This document shows positions 16,505-25,051 of a DNA stretch of 64,000 nt, piece after piece; positions within the stretch are counted from its first letter, which is position 1, and the number at the start of each line of letters is the position of its first letter. A program made the translations under genes and the position numbers. Source of the stretch: Streptosporangium carneum (GTDB lineage Bacteria; Actinomycetota; Actinomycetes; Streptosporangiales; Streptosporangiaceae); contig NZ_BSEV01000011.1 of assembly GCF_027922005.1 (NCBI RefSeq), positions 1 through 64,000 of the forward strand, written 5' to 3'. The notes beneath the pieces were generated by a model, which had not been told where the DNA came from, searched no databases, and saw nothing but the letters and a program-made list of their open reading frames with translations.

Positions 16505-17758
16505 GTGGGGCAGTCGTGGGCCGAGTTGCCGACGTGCCGTGTCGTGTGGGTGCGCGAGACGAATTCCGCGACGGTCACGGCGTCGGCGGACGCGTTGCCC
16601 GAGGGTTTCCCCGCGATATTCACCTGTGCCGTGCGAACGGGGCGAGTCTCGGGGGATTCGGGCAGAGGGCGGACCGTGGGGGAGACGGTCGCCGACGTGC
16701 TCGACGAGCTGGAAGAGGCCGTCGTCGGGCTCTTTCCCGCCTGGCTCCCCGGCGCGGAGGGCGTCGTGGGCGCGGGGGGCGTCGCGCTGCTCGCCGTACG
16801 CGAACTCGTGGGGCGGGCCGTGCCGGGCCGCCGCCACCTCGTCCCCTTCCTGACCGGCCTCGCCGTGAGGTCCCTGGCGGGCACAGCGGCAGGCACAGCG
16901 GCGGGCACGATGGCGGGCACAGGGGCGGGCCCGGTGTCCCGTGGCCGTCGCCCCGGCGTCGCCGAGGCGCGCGCTGAGGGGCTGGCTCTGGCGTTCGCCG
17001 CGAGCTTCGGCCGTCCCGGCGCGTCGCTCCTCGTCCAGGTGCCCGAGGGGTTGTCCCCCGTGGAGGAGGAGACGCTGGTCTCCGCCGGTGAGTGGCTCGC
17101 CCAGCGGGGAGGGTTCGGGGTCTGGCTCACCGGCGCCGCGCCGGTCGCCGTGGACCGGATCAGGACGGTCACCGTACGGCCCGCCCCGCCTCCGCGCCCT
17201 GTGTCGTCCTCGCACCCCGTGCCTTTCCCCCGCCCCGCCCCGCCTCCGCGACCTGCGCCGCCCCCGCGCCCCGTGTCGTCCACGCGGCCCCCGCCGGTCG
17301 GTTCCCCGTCTTCGGGTTCCCCGCCCGCCGGTTCCCCGCCCGCCGGTTCCCCGCCCGCCGGTTCCCCGCCCGTCGGTTCCCCGCCCGTCGGTTCCCCGGC
17401 CACGGCGGGGCGGCCGCATCCGGCCAGCCTCGTGGAGTCCGCGCTGGAGCGGGCGCTCAGTTCCCACGCCTGGGCCGAGGGACGGGCCTGGAACCAGACC
17501 CACCAGCCGCATCCGCTGGCCAATCCCATCCGGGTGGACCTGATATGGCGGGACGAACGCTGTGTCGTCGAGCTCGACGGTCCCGAGCACCGCACCCCGG
17601 GCAGGCTCGCCGACGACCGGTCGCGGGACGAGCGGCTCGAAAAGGACGGCTACGCGGTTCTGCGTCTCACCAACGAGCGCGTCATGGCGGACATGCCGGC
17701 CGTACTCCGTGAGATGAGACGGTTTCTCCAAGCTCACCGTGGCACGTACGAAGGATAG
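16505..17758 (+). CDS. Proline-rich fusion protein with C-terminal DUF559 (Vsr-like) nuclease domain
   Basis: A 417-residue protein in three parts. Residues 1-225 are an unrecognised domain with Ala/Gly repeats and a segment LLVQVPEGLSPVEEETLVSA followed by GVWLTG, which looks like the core of a degenerate P-loop fold but has no Walker A. Residues 225-302 are a Pro-rich linker (PPPRP runs, then GSPPA/GSPPV repeats). Residues 305-417 match DUF559: VDLIW with Asp345, CVVELDGPEH with Glu356 and Asp358, then DRSRDERLEKDGYAVLRLT. DUF559 proteins are PD-(D/E)XK nucleases related to the mismatch endonuclease Vsr, so DNA cleavage is likely. GTG start after AAAGGAAA. First gene of a three-gene operon with a winged-helix-like protein and a double ATPase. 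Confidence 0.78.
   Translation: MGQSWAELPTCRVVWVRETNSATVTASADALPEGFPAIFTCAVRTGRVSGDSGRGRTVGETVADVLDELEEAVVGLFPAWLPGAEGVVGAGGVALLAVRELVGRAVPGRRHLVPFLTGLAVRSLAGTAAGTAAGTMAGTGAGPVSRGRRPGVAEARAEGLALAFAASFGRPGASLLVQVPEGLSPVEEETLVSAGEWLAQRGGFGVWLTGAAPVAVDRIRTVTVRPAPPPRPVSSSHPVPFPRPAPPPRPAPPPRPVSSTRPPPVGSPSSGSPPAGSPPAGSPPAGSPPVGSPPVGSPATAGRPHPASLVESALERALSSHAWAEGRAWNQTHQPHPLANPIRVDLIWRDERCVVELDGPEHRTPGRLADDRSRDERLEKDGYAVLRLTNERVMADMPAVLREMRRFLQAHRGTYEG
17300..17404 (+). repeat. Seven 15-bp repeats encoding a GSPPA linker
   Basis: Seven units of GGTTCCCCGCCCGCC type, in frame, encode GSP-x-x repeats that separate the N-terminal domain from the nuclease domain of the DUF559 protein. Units 2-4 are identical and 5-6 share one change, which shows recent expansion. 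Confidence 0.95.
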
Positions 17759-17762
17759 TGAT

Positions 17763-18533
17763 ATGTCGGAAAAAGGGCTTTCTTTCACTGAGATAGCGGT
17801 TTTGGTGGTTTTGGCGGTCGAGGGGGAGGAGGTCTCCAATCCCGACCTCACAAAGCGTCACGGTGTGGTCCTCGACAAGAAATCACGCCTGAAGCTGAAC
17901 GACCTGAAGCTCATCGAGAGCCGCAAACAGGGGCGTGCGCTTGTCCACGTCCTGACCGACGCGGGCTGGGCCAGGGTGTCCGAGGAGATCGAGTCCCCCA
18001 TTCCCACACCCCGTGGCGCGGCCGGGGCGATGAGCCTCGCCTTGTTGTCCCTGCTGCGTGGCTTCCTGGCACGGAGCGGGCAGCGGTTCACCGACCTCTT
18101 CCTCTCCACGGGCGCCTCGGCCACGGGTGACCCGGTCCTTTCCACGGGCGACCCGGCCACGGGCGACACGGCCACGGGCGACACGGCCGCCCTTGCTCCC
18201 GAGACCGAAGCCGTCCTTTCCCCCGAGAGCGAGCCCGGGGACGTCACCGCTTCCCTCGAAGGCGAGCCCGGAGACGTCACCGCGCGCATCCGCGCCGCCT
18301 ACGCCGAACTGGCCGTCGAACCAGGCGCGTGGGTCAGCCTGGCGCGGCTGCGTCCGCTGCTCGGCGGCTTCGCGAGAGCGGAGGTGGACAGCGCCCTCAA
18401 GGGGATGATCCACCTGCCGGAGGTGAGCATCGTGCCGGAGAACAACCAGAAGGCCCTCACCCCGGAGGCCAGGGCGGCGGCGGTGGTCATCGGCGACCAG
18501 GACAAGCACCTGATCTCGATCGAGGCGCGATGA
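17763..18533 (+). CDS. Double winged-helix-like protein linking nuclease and ATPase genes
   Basis: A 256-residue protein. Residues 1-80 look like a winged helix: FTEIAVLVVLAVEGEEVSNP, then LTKRHGVVLDKKSRLKLNDLKLIES and a wing ending in ALVHVLTDAGWARV. Residues 85-175 are a low-complexity linker of STGD/ATGD and EPGDVTA repeats. The C-terminal 80 residues (WVSLARLRPLLGGFARAEVDSALK then NNQKALTPEARAA) look like a second winged helix. It has no enzymatic motif, so a DNA-binding or adaptor role is likely. The ATG at 17763, after AAGGA and four bases past the nuclease stop, is preferred over a GTG at 17739 inside that gene. Its stop overlaps the ATPase start (ATGA), so the two proteins are probably made in fixed ratio and may form one complex. 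Confidence 0.75.
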   Translation: MSEKGLSFTEIAVLVVLAVEGEEVSNPDLTKRHGVVLDKKSRLKLNDLKLIESRKQGRALVHVLTDAGWARVSEEIESPIPTPRGAAGAMSLALLSLLRGFLARSGQRFTDLFLSTGASATGDPVLSTGDPATGDTATGDTAALAPETEAVLSPESEPGDVTASLEGEPGDVTARIRAAYAELAVEPGAWVSLARLRPLLGGFARAEVDSALKGMIHLPEVSIVPENNQKALTPEARAAAVVIGDQDKHLISIEAR

Positions 18534-21500
18534 CCGGCAGGGATCTCGAAGCGCTCCAGAGACTGAGGTTCAACTGGGCCGAGGGTCCCGAGGACGTGTG
18601 GAGCCCCTCGAGCTTCCACGTGGAGGGACTGAACCACACCGTGGAACGCGGTGTCCTCGGCGGGGTGGCCGACGTGGTCGGCGGCGGCGCGACCAGCCCG
18701 ATCGGCCTGGTCCTGCGCGGACAGCGAGGCTCGGGCAAGACCCACCTGCTCGGCTGGGTCCGCGAGAGGATCCAACAGGAGAGCGGTTACTTCTTCCTGG
18801 TCGGCCTGCTGGACGCGCGGACCTTCTGGGAGAGCACGCTGGTCTCCATGCTCGACGGTCTGTCCCGCGATGGAAACGAGGGGGAGAGCCAGCTCAAGGT
18901 TCTGCTGCGGCGTCTGTCCGAGCTGACCGAAATGCCGCGCTGGGTGCAACGTGAGGTGATCGGGAACCGCTCGGTGACACGTGAGGGGCTCGACGCCTTC
19001 GTCGACGGAGTGCGCCGGCTCAACCCCCACGTCGGCAAGGACACCAAGGACACCCTGCGCGCGCTGGTTCTGCGCGCGGGAGCCGACTACGCCGCGCAGG
19101 ACGTCGGCGACGGCTTCCTGTCCGCCCTGCCCGAGGAGGAGGTCGGCGAGCGCGCGGCCTGGGGGATCCGGCAGCTTCCGAAGACGCCGCAGGAGATCGT
19201 CAAGGACCTGTCCCGCCTCATCGCGCTGACGGGCCCCTCCGTCATCGCCGTCGACCAGATCGACGTGCTCGTCGCACAGTCCACGCTCGCCGGTGAGAGC
19301 GCCGCCGCGCACGACTGGCACGACCTGATCGTGGTCGACCAGGTCGCGGGCGGGCTGATGGCCTTGCGCGAGATCACCCGCAGGACTCTGACGATCGTCT
19401 CCTGTCTGCCGCACACCTGGACCCTCATCGAGAAGTTCGCCACCGACACCGCGCGCGACCGGTTCAGGGCGATGCCCTTCCTCAAGCCGCTCCCCGACGC
19501 CGAGGCCGCCCGCGCCCTCGTCGAGAAGCGGTTCACCGCCCGGTTCGCCGAGCTCGGCTTCGAGCCGCCCTATCCGACCTGGCCGGTACGGCCGACCGCG
19601 TTCGACGACGCCAGCGAGTACACCCCCAGGCAGCTCCTGATCAAGATCGACGCGCACATCGCGGCCTGCCTGGACGACCAGGAGGCGCGGGAGCTCGAGC
19701 GCCTCGACCAGAGCGCCGACCGGAGTTCGACGCTCCCAAGGGAAACCGTCGACCTCGGTGTCCTCGACGCCCGTTTCGCCGAGCTCAGGCGTCAGGCGCA
19801 GGTGGCCGACGCCCTGAAGGCCGACATCGAGGACGCCGTGATGCCCGCCCTGCTGGCTGCGGGGCTGTCGGCCTGGATCGACGGGCTCGGGGAGGCCGGA
19901 CGCCGTTTCAGCGTCGACCCGCCGCCCAGCAGCAAGCCTCCGCTCCACGCGCGCCTGCGGCTCACCCTGGACGAGGAGACCGAGGACGAGGCGCACTGGG
20001 CGTTCCGCGCCATCGCCGCCGAGCACCCGATCGCCGCGCTCAGCCGCCTGCGCGCCGCCTCGGTGACGGCGGGGCTGACCGCCGAGGTTCCCCGGCGGCG
20101 GCTGTTCGTGCTGCGCTCGGTGCCCTGGTCGAAGGGCCCCCGTACGGTCGCGGCCGTCGCCGCGTTCGAGCAGGCGGGCGGCAGGGTGTTCGCGATGGAG
20201 CCAGAAGATCTCAGGGTCCTGGCCGCGCTGCGGCAGTTGTACGCGGACAACCCGCCGAACCTGCGGGCCTGGCTCGCCGCGCGGCGGCCCGCGCAGGAGG
20301 TCAAGCTGCTGAGCGAGGCCCTCGGCGACGCCGAGCCCACGCACGTCGAGCCCGTGGCGGCCGCAACGGCGTCCCAGGAGCCCGTGGTCGCCGCCGCCGC
20401 GGTCGTCGAGTCCACGCGTGCCGTGTCCGTGGTCGTCGGGTCCGGACACGGCGAGGCCGGAGGCGCTGAACCCGAGCCTTCGGAGCCCCCGCCTTCGGAG
20501 ACCGTGGTCGTCGAGCCCCCATACGCCGACTCCGTGGCCGCCGCGCCCGTGGTCGTCGAGCCCGTGACCGCCGAACACTCGACCGTCGAACCCCCGGTGA
20601 CCGAACACGCGACCGTCGACCCTCCTGTGACCGGACCCGCGGCCGTCGAGTCCGGTGCGGCCGGACCTGGAACCACCGGATCCGAGATCACCGGGCCCCA
20701 GGTCGTCGACCCCGAACTGGTCGAACCTGAACTCGTCGAAGCGGTGAGCGCCCCGCCGTACATTCCGCTGGGGAGAACCATCTCCGAAGGGCGGCCCGTC
20801 GGGATCGAGCTGGAGGCGCTTAGGAAGCACACCGTGATCTTCGCCGGGTCGGGGTCGGGGAAGACCGTCCTCATCCGCAGGCTGGTCGAGGAGTGCGCGC
20901 TCCAGGGGGTCTCGGCGATCGTGCTCGACCCGAACAACGACCTGGCCCGGCTCGGGGACGGCTGGCCCGAGCCGCCGTCGCAGTGGGGGGAGGGCGACGC
21001 GGAGAAGGCCGCCGACTACCTGGCCTGCACCGACGTCGTCGTCTGGACGCCGCGCCGTGCCGCGGGACGGCCGCTCAGCTTCCAGCCCCTGCCGGACTTC
21101 GCGGGCGTCGTCGACGACCCCGACGAGTTCGGCACGGCGGTCGACGCCGCCGTCGCCTCGCTCGTGCCGCGCGCCAAGCTCGACTCCAGGACGGCCAAGG
21201 CCCAGCTCGGGCAGGCCGTGCTCAGGGAGGCCGTCGCGCACTACGGACGCGGGGGCGGGCAGGGGCTGCCGGGCCTCATCGACCTGCTGGCCGCTCTGCC
21301 GGACGGCGTGAGCGGACTCGGCAACGCCGAGAGGATCGCCGCCGACCTGGCGCAGACCCTGAAGGCGGCCATGGTCAACGACCCGCTGTTCGCCGGTGCG
21401 GGAGTGCCCGTGGACCCCGGGGTCCTGCTCACCCCGCCGCCGGGGAAGCGGGCGCGGGTCTCGGTGATCAGCTTCGTCGGCCTGCAGTCGGACGAGCAGC

Positions 21501-21979
21501 GCCAGGGCTTCGTCAACCAGTTGCAGATGGCGCTGTTCGCCTGGATCAGGAGGCATCCCGCCGGTGACCGTCCGCTGGGCGGCCTGTTCGTGATGGACGA
21601 GGCGCAGACCTTCGCGCCGTCGGGCGCGATGACCGCCTGCACACAGAGCACGCTGGCACTGGCCGCGCAGGCCCGCAAGTACGGTCTCGGCCTGGTGTTC
21701 GCCACCCAGGCCCCCCGGGGGCTGCACAACCGCATCCCGGGGAACGCGGCCACCCAGTTCTTCGGCCTGCTCAACGCGCCCGCCCAGATCGAGGCCGCCA
21801 AGGAGGTGGCCAGGTCGAAGGGCGGCGACGTCTCCGACGTCTCCCGGCTGACGACGGGCCAGTTCTACCTGGCGGCCGAGGGGGCCTCGTTCGCCAAGAC
21901 GCGGACCCCGCTGTGCCTGACCCACCACCCCAAGGCCCCCCTCACCGCGGAGGAGGTCGTCGCCAGGGCGAACAGCTGA
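18530..21979 (+). CDS. Double ATPase: N-terminal AAA-like ATPase fused to C-terminal HerA/DUF87-like ATPase
   Basis: A 1149-residue protein with two nucleotide-binding modules. Module 1 (about 30-420) has Walker A GQRGSGKTHL (64-71) and a Walker-B-like strand SVIAVDQIDVLV in which Gln243 follows Asp242 where Glu is usual; it resembles STAND/AAA-type or BrxC/PglY-like ATPases. Residues 420-600 are helical. A Val/Pro/Glu/Thr-rich linker spans about 605-745. Module 2 (about 750-1149) is HerA-like: AGSGSGKTVL (Walker A 773-779), LDPNNDLARL, Walker B GGLFVMDEAQTF (Asp1023-Glu1024), then FATQAPRGLHNRIPGNAATQ. HerA-family proteins are hexameric DNA translocases that partner with nucleases in repair and in phage defence (HerA-NurA, Sir2-HerA). 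Its operon partners here are a DUF559 nuclease and a winged-helix-like protein. Confidence 0.85.
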   Translation: MTGRDLEALQRLRFNWAEGPEDVWSPSSFHVEGLNHTVERGVLGGVADVVGGGATSPIGLVLRGQRGSGKTHLLGWVRERIQQESGYFFLVGLLDARTFWESTLVSMLDGLSRDGNEGESQLKVLLRRLSELTEMPRWVQREVIGNRSVTREGLDAFVDGVRRLNPHVGKDTKDTLRALVLRAGADYAAQDVGDGFLSALPEEEVGERAAWGIRQLPKTPQEIVKDLSRLIALTGPSVIAVDQIDVLVAQSTLAGESAAAHDWHDLIVVDQVAGGLMALREITRRTLTIVSCLPHTWTLIEKFATDTARDRFRAMPFLKPLPDAEAARALVEKRFTARFAELGFEPPYPTWPVRPTAFDDASEYTPRQLLIKIDAHIAACLDDQEARELERLDQSADRSSTLPRETVDLGVLDARFAELRRQAQVADALKADIEDAVMPALLAAGLSAWIDGLGEAGRRFSVDPPPSSKPPLHARLRLTLDEETEDEAHWAFRAIAAEHPIAALSRLRAASVTAGLTAEVPRRRLFVLRSVPWSKGPRTVAAVAAFEQAGGRVFAMEPEDLRVLAALRQLYADNPPNLRAWLAARRPAQEVKLLSEALGDAEPTHVEPVAAATASQEPVVAAAAVVESTRAVSVVVGSGHGEAGGAEPEPSEPPPSETVVVEPPYADSVAAAPVVVEPVTAEHSTVEPPVTEHATVDPPVTGPAAVESGAAGPGTTGSEITGPQVVDPELVEPELVEAVSAPPYIPLGRTISEGRPVGIELEALRKHTVIFAGSGSGKTVLIRRLVEECALQGVSAIVLDPNNDLARLGDGWPEPPSQWGEGDAEKAADYLACTDVVVWTPRRAAGRPLSFQPLPDFAGVVDDPDEFGTAVDAAVASLVPRAKLDSRTAKAQLGQAVLREAVAHYGRGGGQGLPGLIDLLAALPDGVSGLGNAERIAADLAQTLKAAMVNDPLFAGAGVPVDPGVLLTPPPGKRARVSVISFVGLQSDEQRQGFVNQLQMALFAWIRRHPAGDRPLGGLFVMDEAQTFAPSGAMTACTQSTLALAAQARKYGLGLVFATQAPRGLHNRIPGNAATQFFGLLNAPAQIEAAKEVARSKGGDVSDVSRLTTGQFYLAAEGASFAKTRTPLCLTHHPKAPLTAEEVVARANS

Positions 21980-22161
21980 GAAGAACCGTCCGTCGTACCG
22001 TTCCCACGGCTCTCGCCGACACCGTCGTCCGGGAGCACGGCCCCGCGTCCGAAGGGTGGCAGGCGCGGGGCGTCACGGGAGGACCGCGATCGCTCACGGG
22101 TGGCTCCGTCGCCGGCCGTGGACACGCGGTGTGCGCCACGAAGCGCGACGAGGAGGAAACG

Positions 22162-23070
22162 ATGTCGAGGATCGCCTACGACGTGAGAAACCTCGTGAAG
22201 ACCTATCCGAAGCAGTCGAGCCGCGCCACGGACGACGTGACGTTCCAGATCGCCGAGGGGGAGATCTTCGGCCTGCTGGGCGACAACGGCGCGGGCAAGA
22301 CCACGCTCGTGCGTCAGATGGTCAATCTGCTCCGTCCCGACGCGGGGAGGATCGAGCTCTTCGGCCGTGACATCACCGAGGATCCGCGACATGTCTCCAG
22401 GCTGGTCGGCTACATGCCGCAGAGCGGTTCCGCGCTCAACAGGCTCACCGTCGGCGAGGCGGTCTACTTCGCCGCCCACCTTCGCGGACTGGGCGCGAGC
22501 GCGGCGAAACGGGAGCGTGACGAGCTCCTCGACCTGCTGCGGGTCACGGAGATCAGGAACAAGTCGAGCTCGCACCTGTCGGGAGGGCAGTGCAGGCTGC
22601 TGCAGCTCGCGGTCGCGATGGCGGCCCGCCCACCGGTTCTCGTGCTCGACGAGCCGACCAACGACCTCGACCCGGCCAACAGGAAATACGTCTGGGAGGT
22701 TCTCCGGCACTGGAACAGCGAGTACCGCACCACGATCATTCTGATCACCCATGACGCCGTGGAGGCCGAGAAGGTGATAAAACGCGTGGGAATCGTGCAG
22801 CGGGGCAGGTTCACCGCTCTCGGCACGCCGGCCGAGCTGAAGAGCGCGACAGCGCTCAAACTGCACGTGGAGCTGTCCTTCCTCCCCGGGGATCCCCCTG
22901 AGCTGCCGCCCGGCATGACGCCCTGGAAGACGGCCGACGACTCCTGGGCGCTCACCGTCGATCGCGGGGACGCCCAGGAGCTTCTGGCGAAACTGGACTT
23001 CGCGAAAATCACGGACATACGCCTGTATTCGGCCACGCTAGAGGATCTGTATCTTCACTATGTCTCATGA
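22162..23070 (+). CDS. ABC exporter ATP-binding protein
   Basis: A 302-residue ATPase of the ABC-2 exporter class. Walker A GDNGAGKTT, Q-loop region GYMPQSGSALN, signature LSGGQCRLLQ, Walker B VLVLDEPTNDLD, switch His in LITHD. The C-terminal extension of about 85 residues is typical of DrrA-like proteins. Strong ribosome-binding site AGGAGGAAA before the ATG at 22162. It overlaps the permease gene by 11 bp. It lies 180 bp downstream of the double-ATPase gene on the same strand, with its own upstream space, so it is probably a separate unit. Confidence 0.93.
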   Translation: MSRIAYDVRNLVKTYPKQSSRATDDVTFQIAEGEIFGLLGDNGAGKTTLVRQMVNLLRPDAGRIELFGRDITEDPRHVSRLVGYMPQSGSALNRLTVGEAVYFAAHLRGLGASAAKRERDELLDLLRVTEIRNKSSSHLSGGQCRLLQLAVAMAARPPVLVLDEPTNDLDPANRKYVWEVLRHWNSEYRTTIILITHDAVEAEKVIKRVGIVQRGRFTALGTPAELKSATALKLHVELSFLPGDPPELPPGMTPWKTADDSWALTVDRGDAQELLAKLDFAKITDIRLYSATLEDLYLHYVS

Positions 23071-23863
23071 CCTCAGGGACGCCGAGGCCCACGAACCCGC
23101 CGTGTCCCACGACCTCAGGGGGCAGCCCCCGCACCGGCAGCTCGTCGACCTGCTGCTCATCCAGTTGTCGAACTACCGCTGGTCCTGGCGGGGCATGGTC
23201 GTCACCGGCGTCTGCGCGCCCCTGATGAGCACCGTCGGGCTGGGGCTCGTGGTCAAGCAGAGCGCGCAGGCGAACCTGCTGTACGTGCTGACCGGCAGCA
23301 TCGTGCTGTCGCTGATGTTCCAGAACCAGAACAACGTCGCGGGCAACTTCGCGTTCATGAAGGCCGTCGGCACGCTGGACTTCTTCGCGACCCTGCCCAT
23401 CTACCGTCACATCGTCATCGTCGCGACCGTGCTGGCCTTCTTCGTGCTGTCGATCCCGTCGCTGCTCGTGACGGTGATCTTCGGTTCCTTCTTCCTCGAC
23501 GTCCCGTTGCACGTCAGCCCACTGGCCGTCGTCGTGGTCCCGCTCTGCGTGATGCCGATGGCCGGCATCGGCGCGCTCATCGGCGTCCTCGCCCGAACAC
23601 AGGCGGAAGCCGGCTCCACCAGCCTGCTGGTCAGCATCGCGCTGCTGTTCGCGGGGCCGGTGATCCTGCCGCCTGACACCCTTCCCGACTGGCTGCTGGC
23701 CGTGAGCCGGGTCAGCCCGTCGAGCTACGCCGCCTCCGCGATCCGGCAGGTGGGTTTCGGTCCGGTGACCGGGCAGCTCTGGGTGGACGTCGGAGTGCTC
23801 GCCACCCTGACGCTCGTGGTCCTGTGGACCGTCGGGCGGAAGATCCAGTGGCACGAGCGGTGA
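23060..23863 (+). CDS. ABC exporter membrane protein (ABC-2 type)
   Basis: A 267-residue permease with six hydrophobic segments and a long cytoplasmic N-terminus that contains a short imperfect repeat (SHDLRDAEAHEPAVSHDLRG). The helix 5 region has PPDTLPDWLLAVSRVSPSSY, the conserved loop of ABC-2 permeases. It overlaps the ATPase gene by 11 bp, so the two form one transporter. Convergent with the flavoprotein gene, with an 11-bp gap. Substrate unknown. Confidence 0.9.
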   Translation: MSHDLRDAEAHEPAVSHDLRGQPPHRQLVDLLLIQLSNYRWSWRGMVVTGVCAPLMSTVGLGLVVKQSAQANLLYVLTGSIVLSLMFQNQNNVAGNFAFMKAVGTLDFFATLPIYRHIVIVATVLAFFVLSIPSLLVTVIFGSFFLDVPLHVSPLAVVVVPLCVMPMAGIGALIGVLARTQAEAGSTSLLVSIALLFAGPVILPPDTLPDWLLAVSRVSPSSYAASAIRQVGFGPVTGQLWVDVGVLATLTLVVLWTVGRKIQWHER

Positions 23864-23874
23864 CCTCGCGACGG

Positions 23875-24945
23875 TCAGCCGGGCGGGCGGGAGAGCTCCC
23901 AGCGCAGCTGGATCTCGCTCGGTGACTGCGCGGGGAGGAAGGCCGCCTCGCGCAGCCTGCGGTTCGTCGGGCTGGAGACGACGTAACCGAGCCCGCCGCG
24001 CGCGGTCGCCTCAAGACGCGTCGCCTCAAGGGTGAGCCTCGCGGCGTCGAACCGGAGCCGGGTGACCGCGCGCGGATCGGCCGAGGCGGGCCGCCGCTGG
24101 GCGTGGCGGGCCTCCTCGTCCACCCTGGCGAGACGCGCGCCGAGGTCCTCGACGTCGGCGGCGAGCACGGAGCCCTCGCCCGTCGCGGCGGAACGGGCCT
24201 CCTCAAGCGCCCGGCCCGCCAGCCCGACGCAGAACGCGGTCTGCAGGAGCAGGAGCACGGGACGGGCACGCCGGACGAACGCCCGCAGGTCGTCGGCGAC
24301 GACGTGCTCCGCGTCGGCCCACGCGCCGGAGAGGGTGATCGACGACGACGCGGTCGCGTCCAGCGCCAGCAGCCGCTGGGGCGGGGCGACCGAGACGCCG
24401 GGATCGTCGGTGCGCACCACCACGACGACGCGCTCGTCGGTGTCCCCGACCCGCGCCGGCAGCACGACCGCCGCGCCGGGCACGAGGTTGGAGGCCCACC
24501 TGATCGGGCCGTCCAGCCGGAAACCGCCCGGCCCCGGGGTGGCGACGACGGGGACGGTCCGCATGCCCGCCACCTCCTGGAGCGCCGCGGCCATCGCGGT
24601 CGAGCCGACCTCCGTGCCCGCGGCGAGGCCGTCGCGCAGCTGCGCGAGAACCGAGCCCGGCTCGGCCCCGCGCAGGTACTCGATCGTCATCCGGTGCGCC
24701 CAGAACGAGAAGGCCGAGCTCAGGCACTCGGTGGCGATCAGCTCGATCAGCCGGGCGACGTCGGCGACGCTCGTGTCTCCCGGCGCGGAGTCCAGGCCGA
24801 GGAGATCTCGCTCCCCGAGGTGACGCAGGGTGTCCCGCAGATCGGTCTCGCCCCGGTCGGTGGCCTCGGCCCGGCCCCCCACGTATTCGCGGACACCGGG
24901 CAGATGACGCCGCCAGCTCCGTACGGCGGTCGCGTTCTCGCTCAC
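23875..24945 (-). CDS. Acyl-CoA dehydrogenase-like flavoprotein (SfnB/DszC-like)
   Basis: A 356-residue protein with the acyl-CoA dehydrogenase fold: helical N-terminal domain (FSFWAHRMTIEYLR), a beta middle domain (GFRLDGPIRWASNLVPGA), and a C-terminal helical domain ending in a GLGYVVSSPTNRRLREAAF segment. No catalytic Glu of classical dehydrogenases is evident to me, and the family also contains FMN-dependent monooxygenases and SfnB-type proteins linked to organosulfur use. GTG start with GGAAGGACGGAG upstream. About 105 bp downstream of the DUF4242 gene on the same strand and likely in its operon. With the TetR-controlled sulfonate/nitrate-type importer nearby, a role in sulfur or small-molecule scavenging is plausible inference. 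Confidence 0.75.
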   Translation of the reverse strand: MSENATAVRSWRRHLPGVREYVGGRAEATDRGETDLRDTLRHLGERDLLGLDSAPGDTSVADVARLIELIATECLSSAFSFWAHRMTIEYLRGAEPGSVLAQLRDGLAAGTEVGSTAMAAALQEVAGMRTVPVVATPGPGGFRLDGPIRWASNLVPGAAVVLPARVGDTDERVVVVVRTDDPGVSVAPPQRLLALDATASSSITLSGAWADAEHVVADDLRAFVRRARPVLLLLQTAFCVGLAGRALEEARSAATGEGSVLAADVEDLGARLARVDEEARHAQRRPASADPRAVTRLRFDAARLTLEATRLEATARGGLGYVVSSPTNRRLREAAFLPAQSPSEIQLRWELSRPPG

Positions 24946-25051
24946 CGCTCCGTCCTTCCTGCGTGCCGGGGAGCCGTCCCGTCCACGGGGACGGGCCGCT
25001 CCCGCGCTCACCACGTTCTTTCGTCCGACGCCCGGCGGAATCCCGGTCGCG

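Noticed and set aside
18299-21928. A 1209-codon open frame on the minus strand
   Set aside because: It lies exactly opposite the double-ATPase gene, which has two Walker A and B motifs; the antisense frame is an effect of high third-position GC and has no motif.
22162-23863. ABC exporter as a fourth and fifth gene of the nuclease/ATPase cluster
   Set aside because: A 180-bp gap and a separate strong ribosome-binding site divide them, and ABC-2 exporters are common by themselves; membership was judged unlikely.
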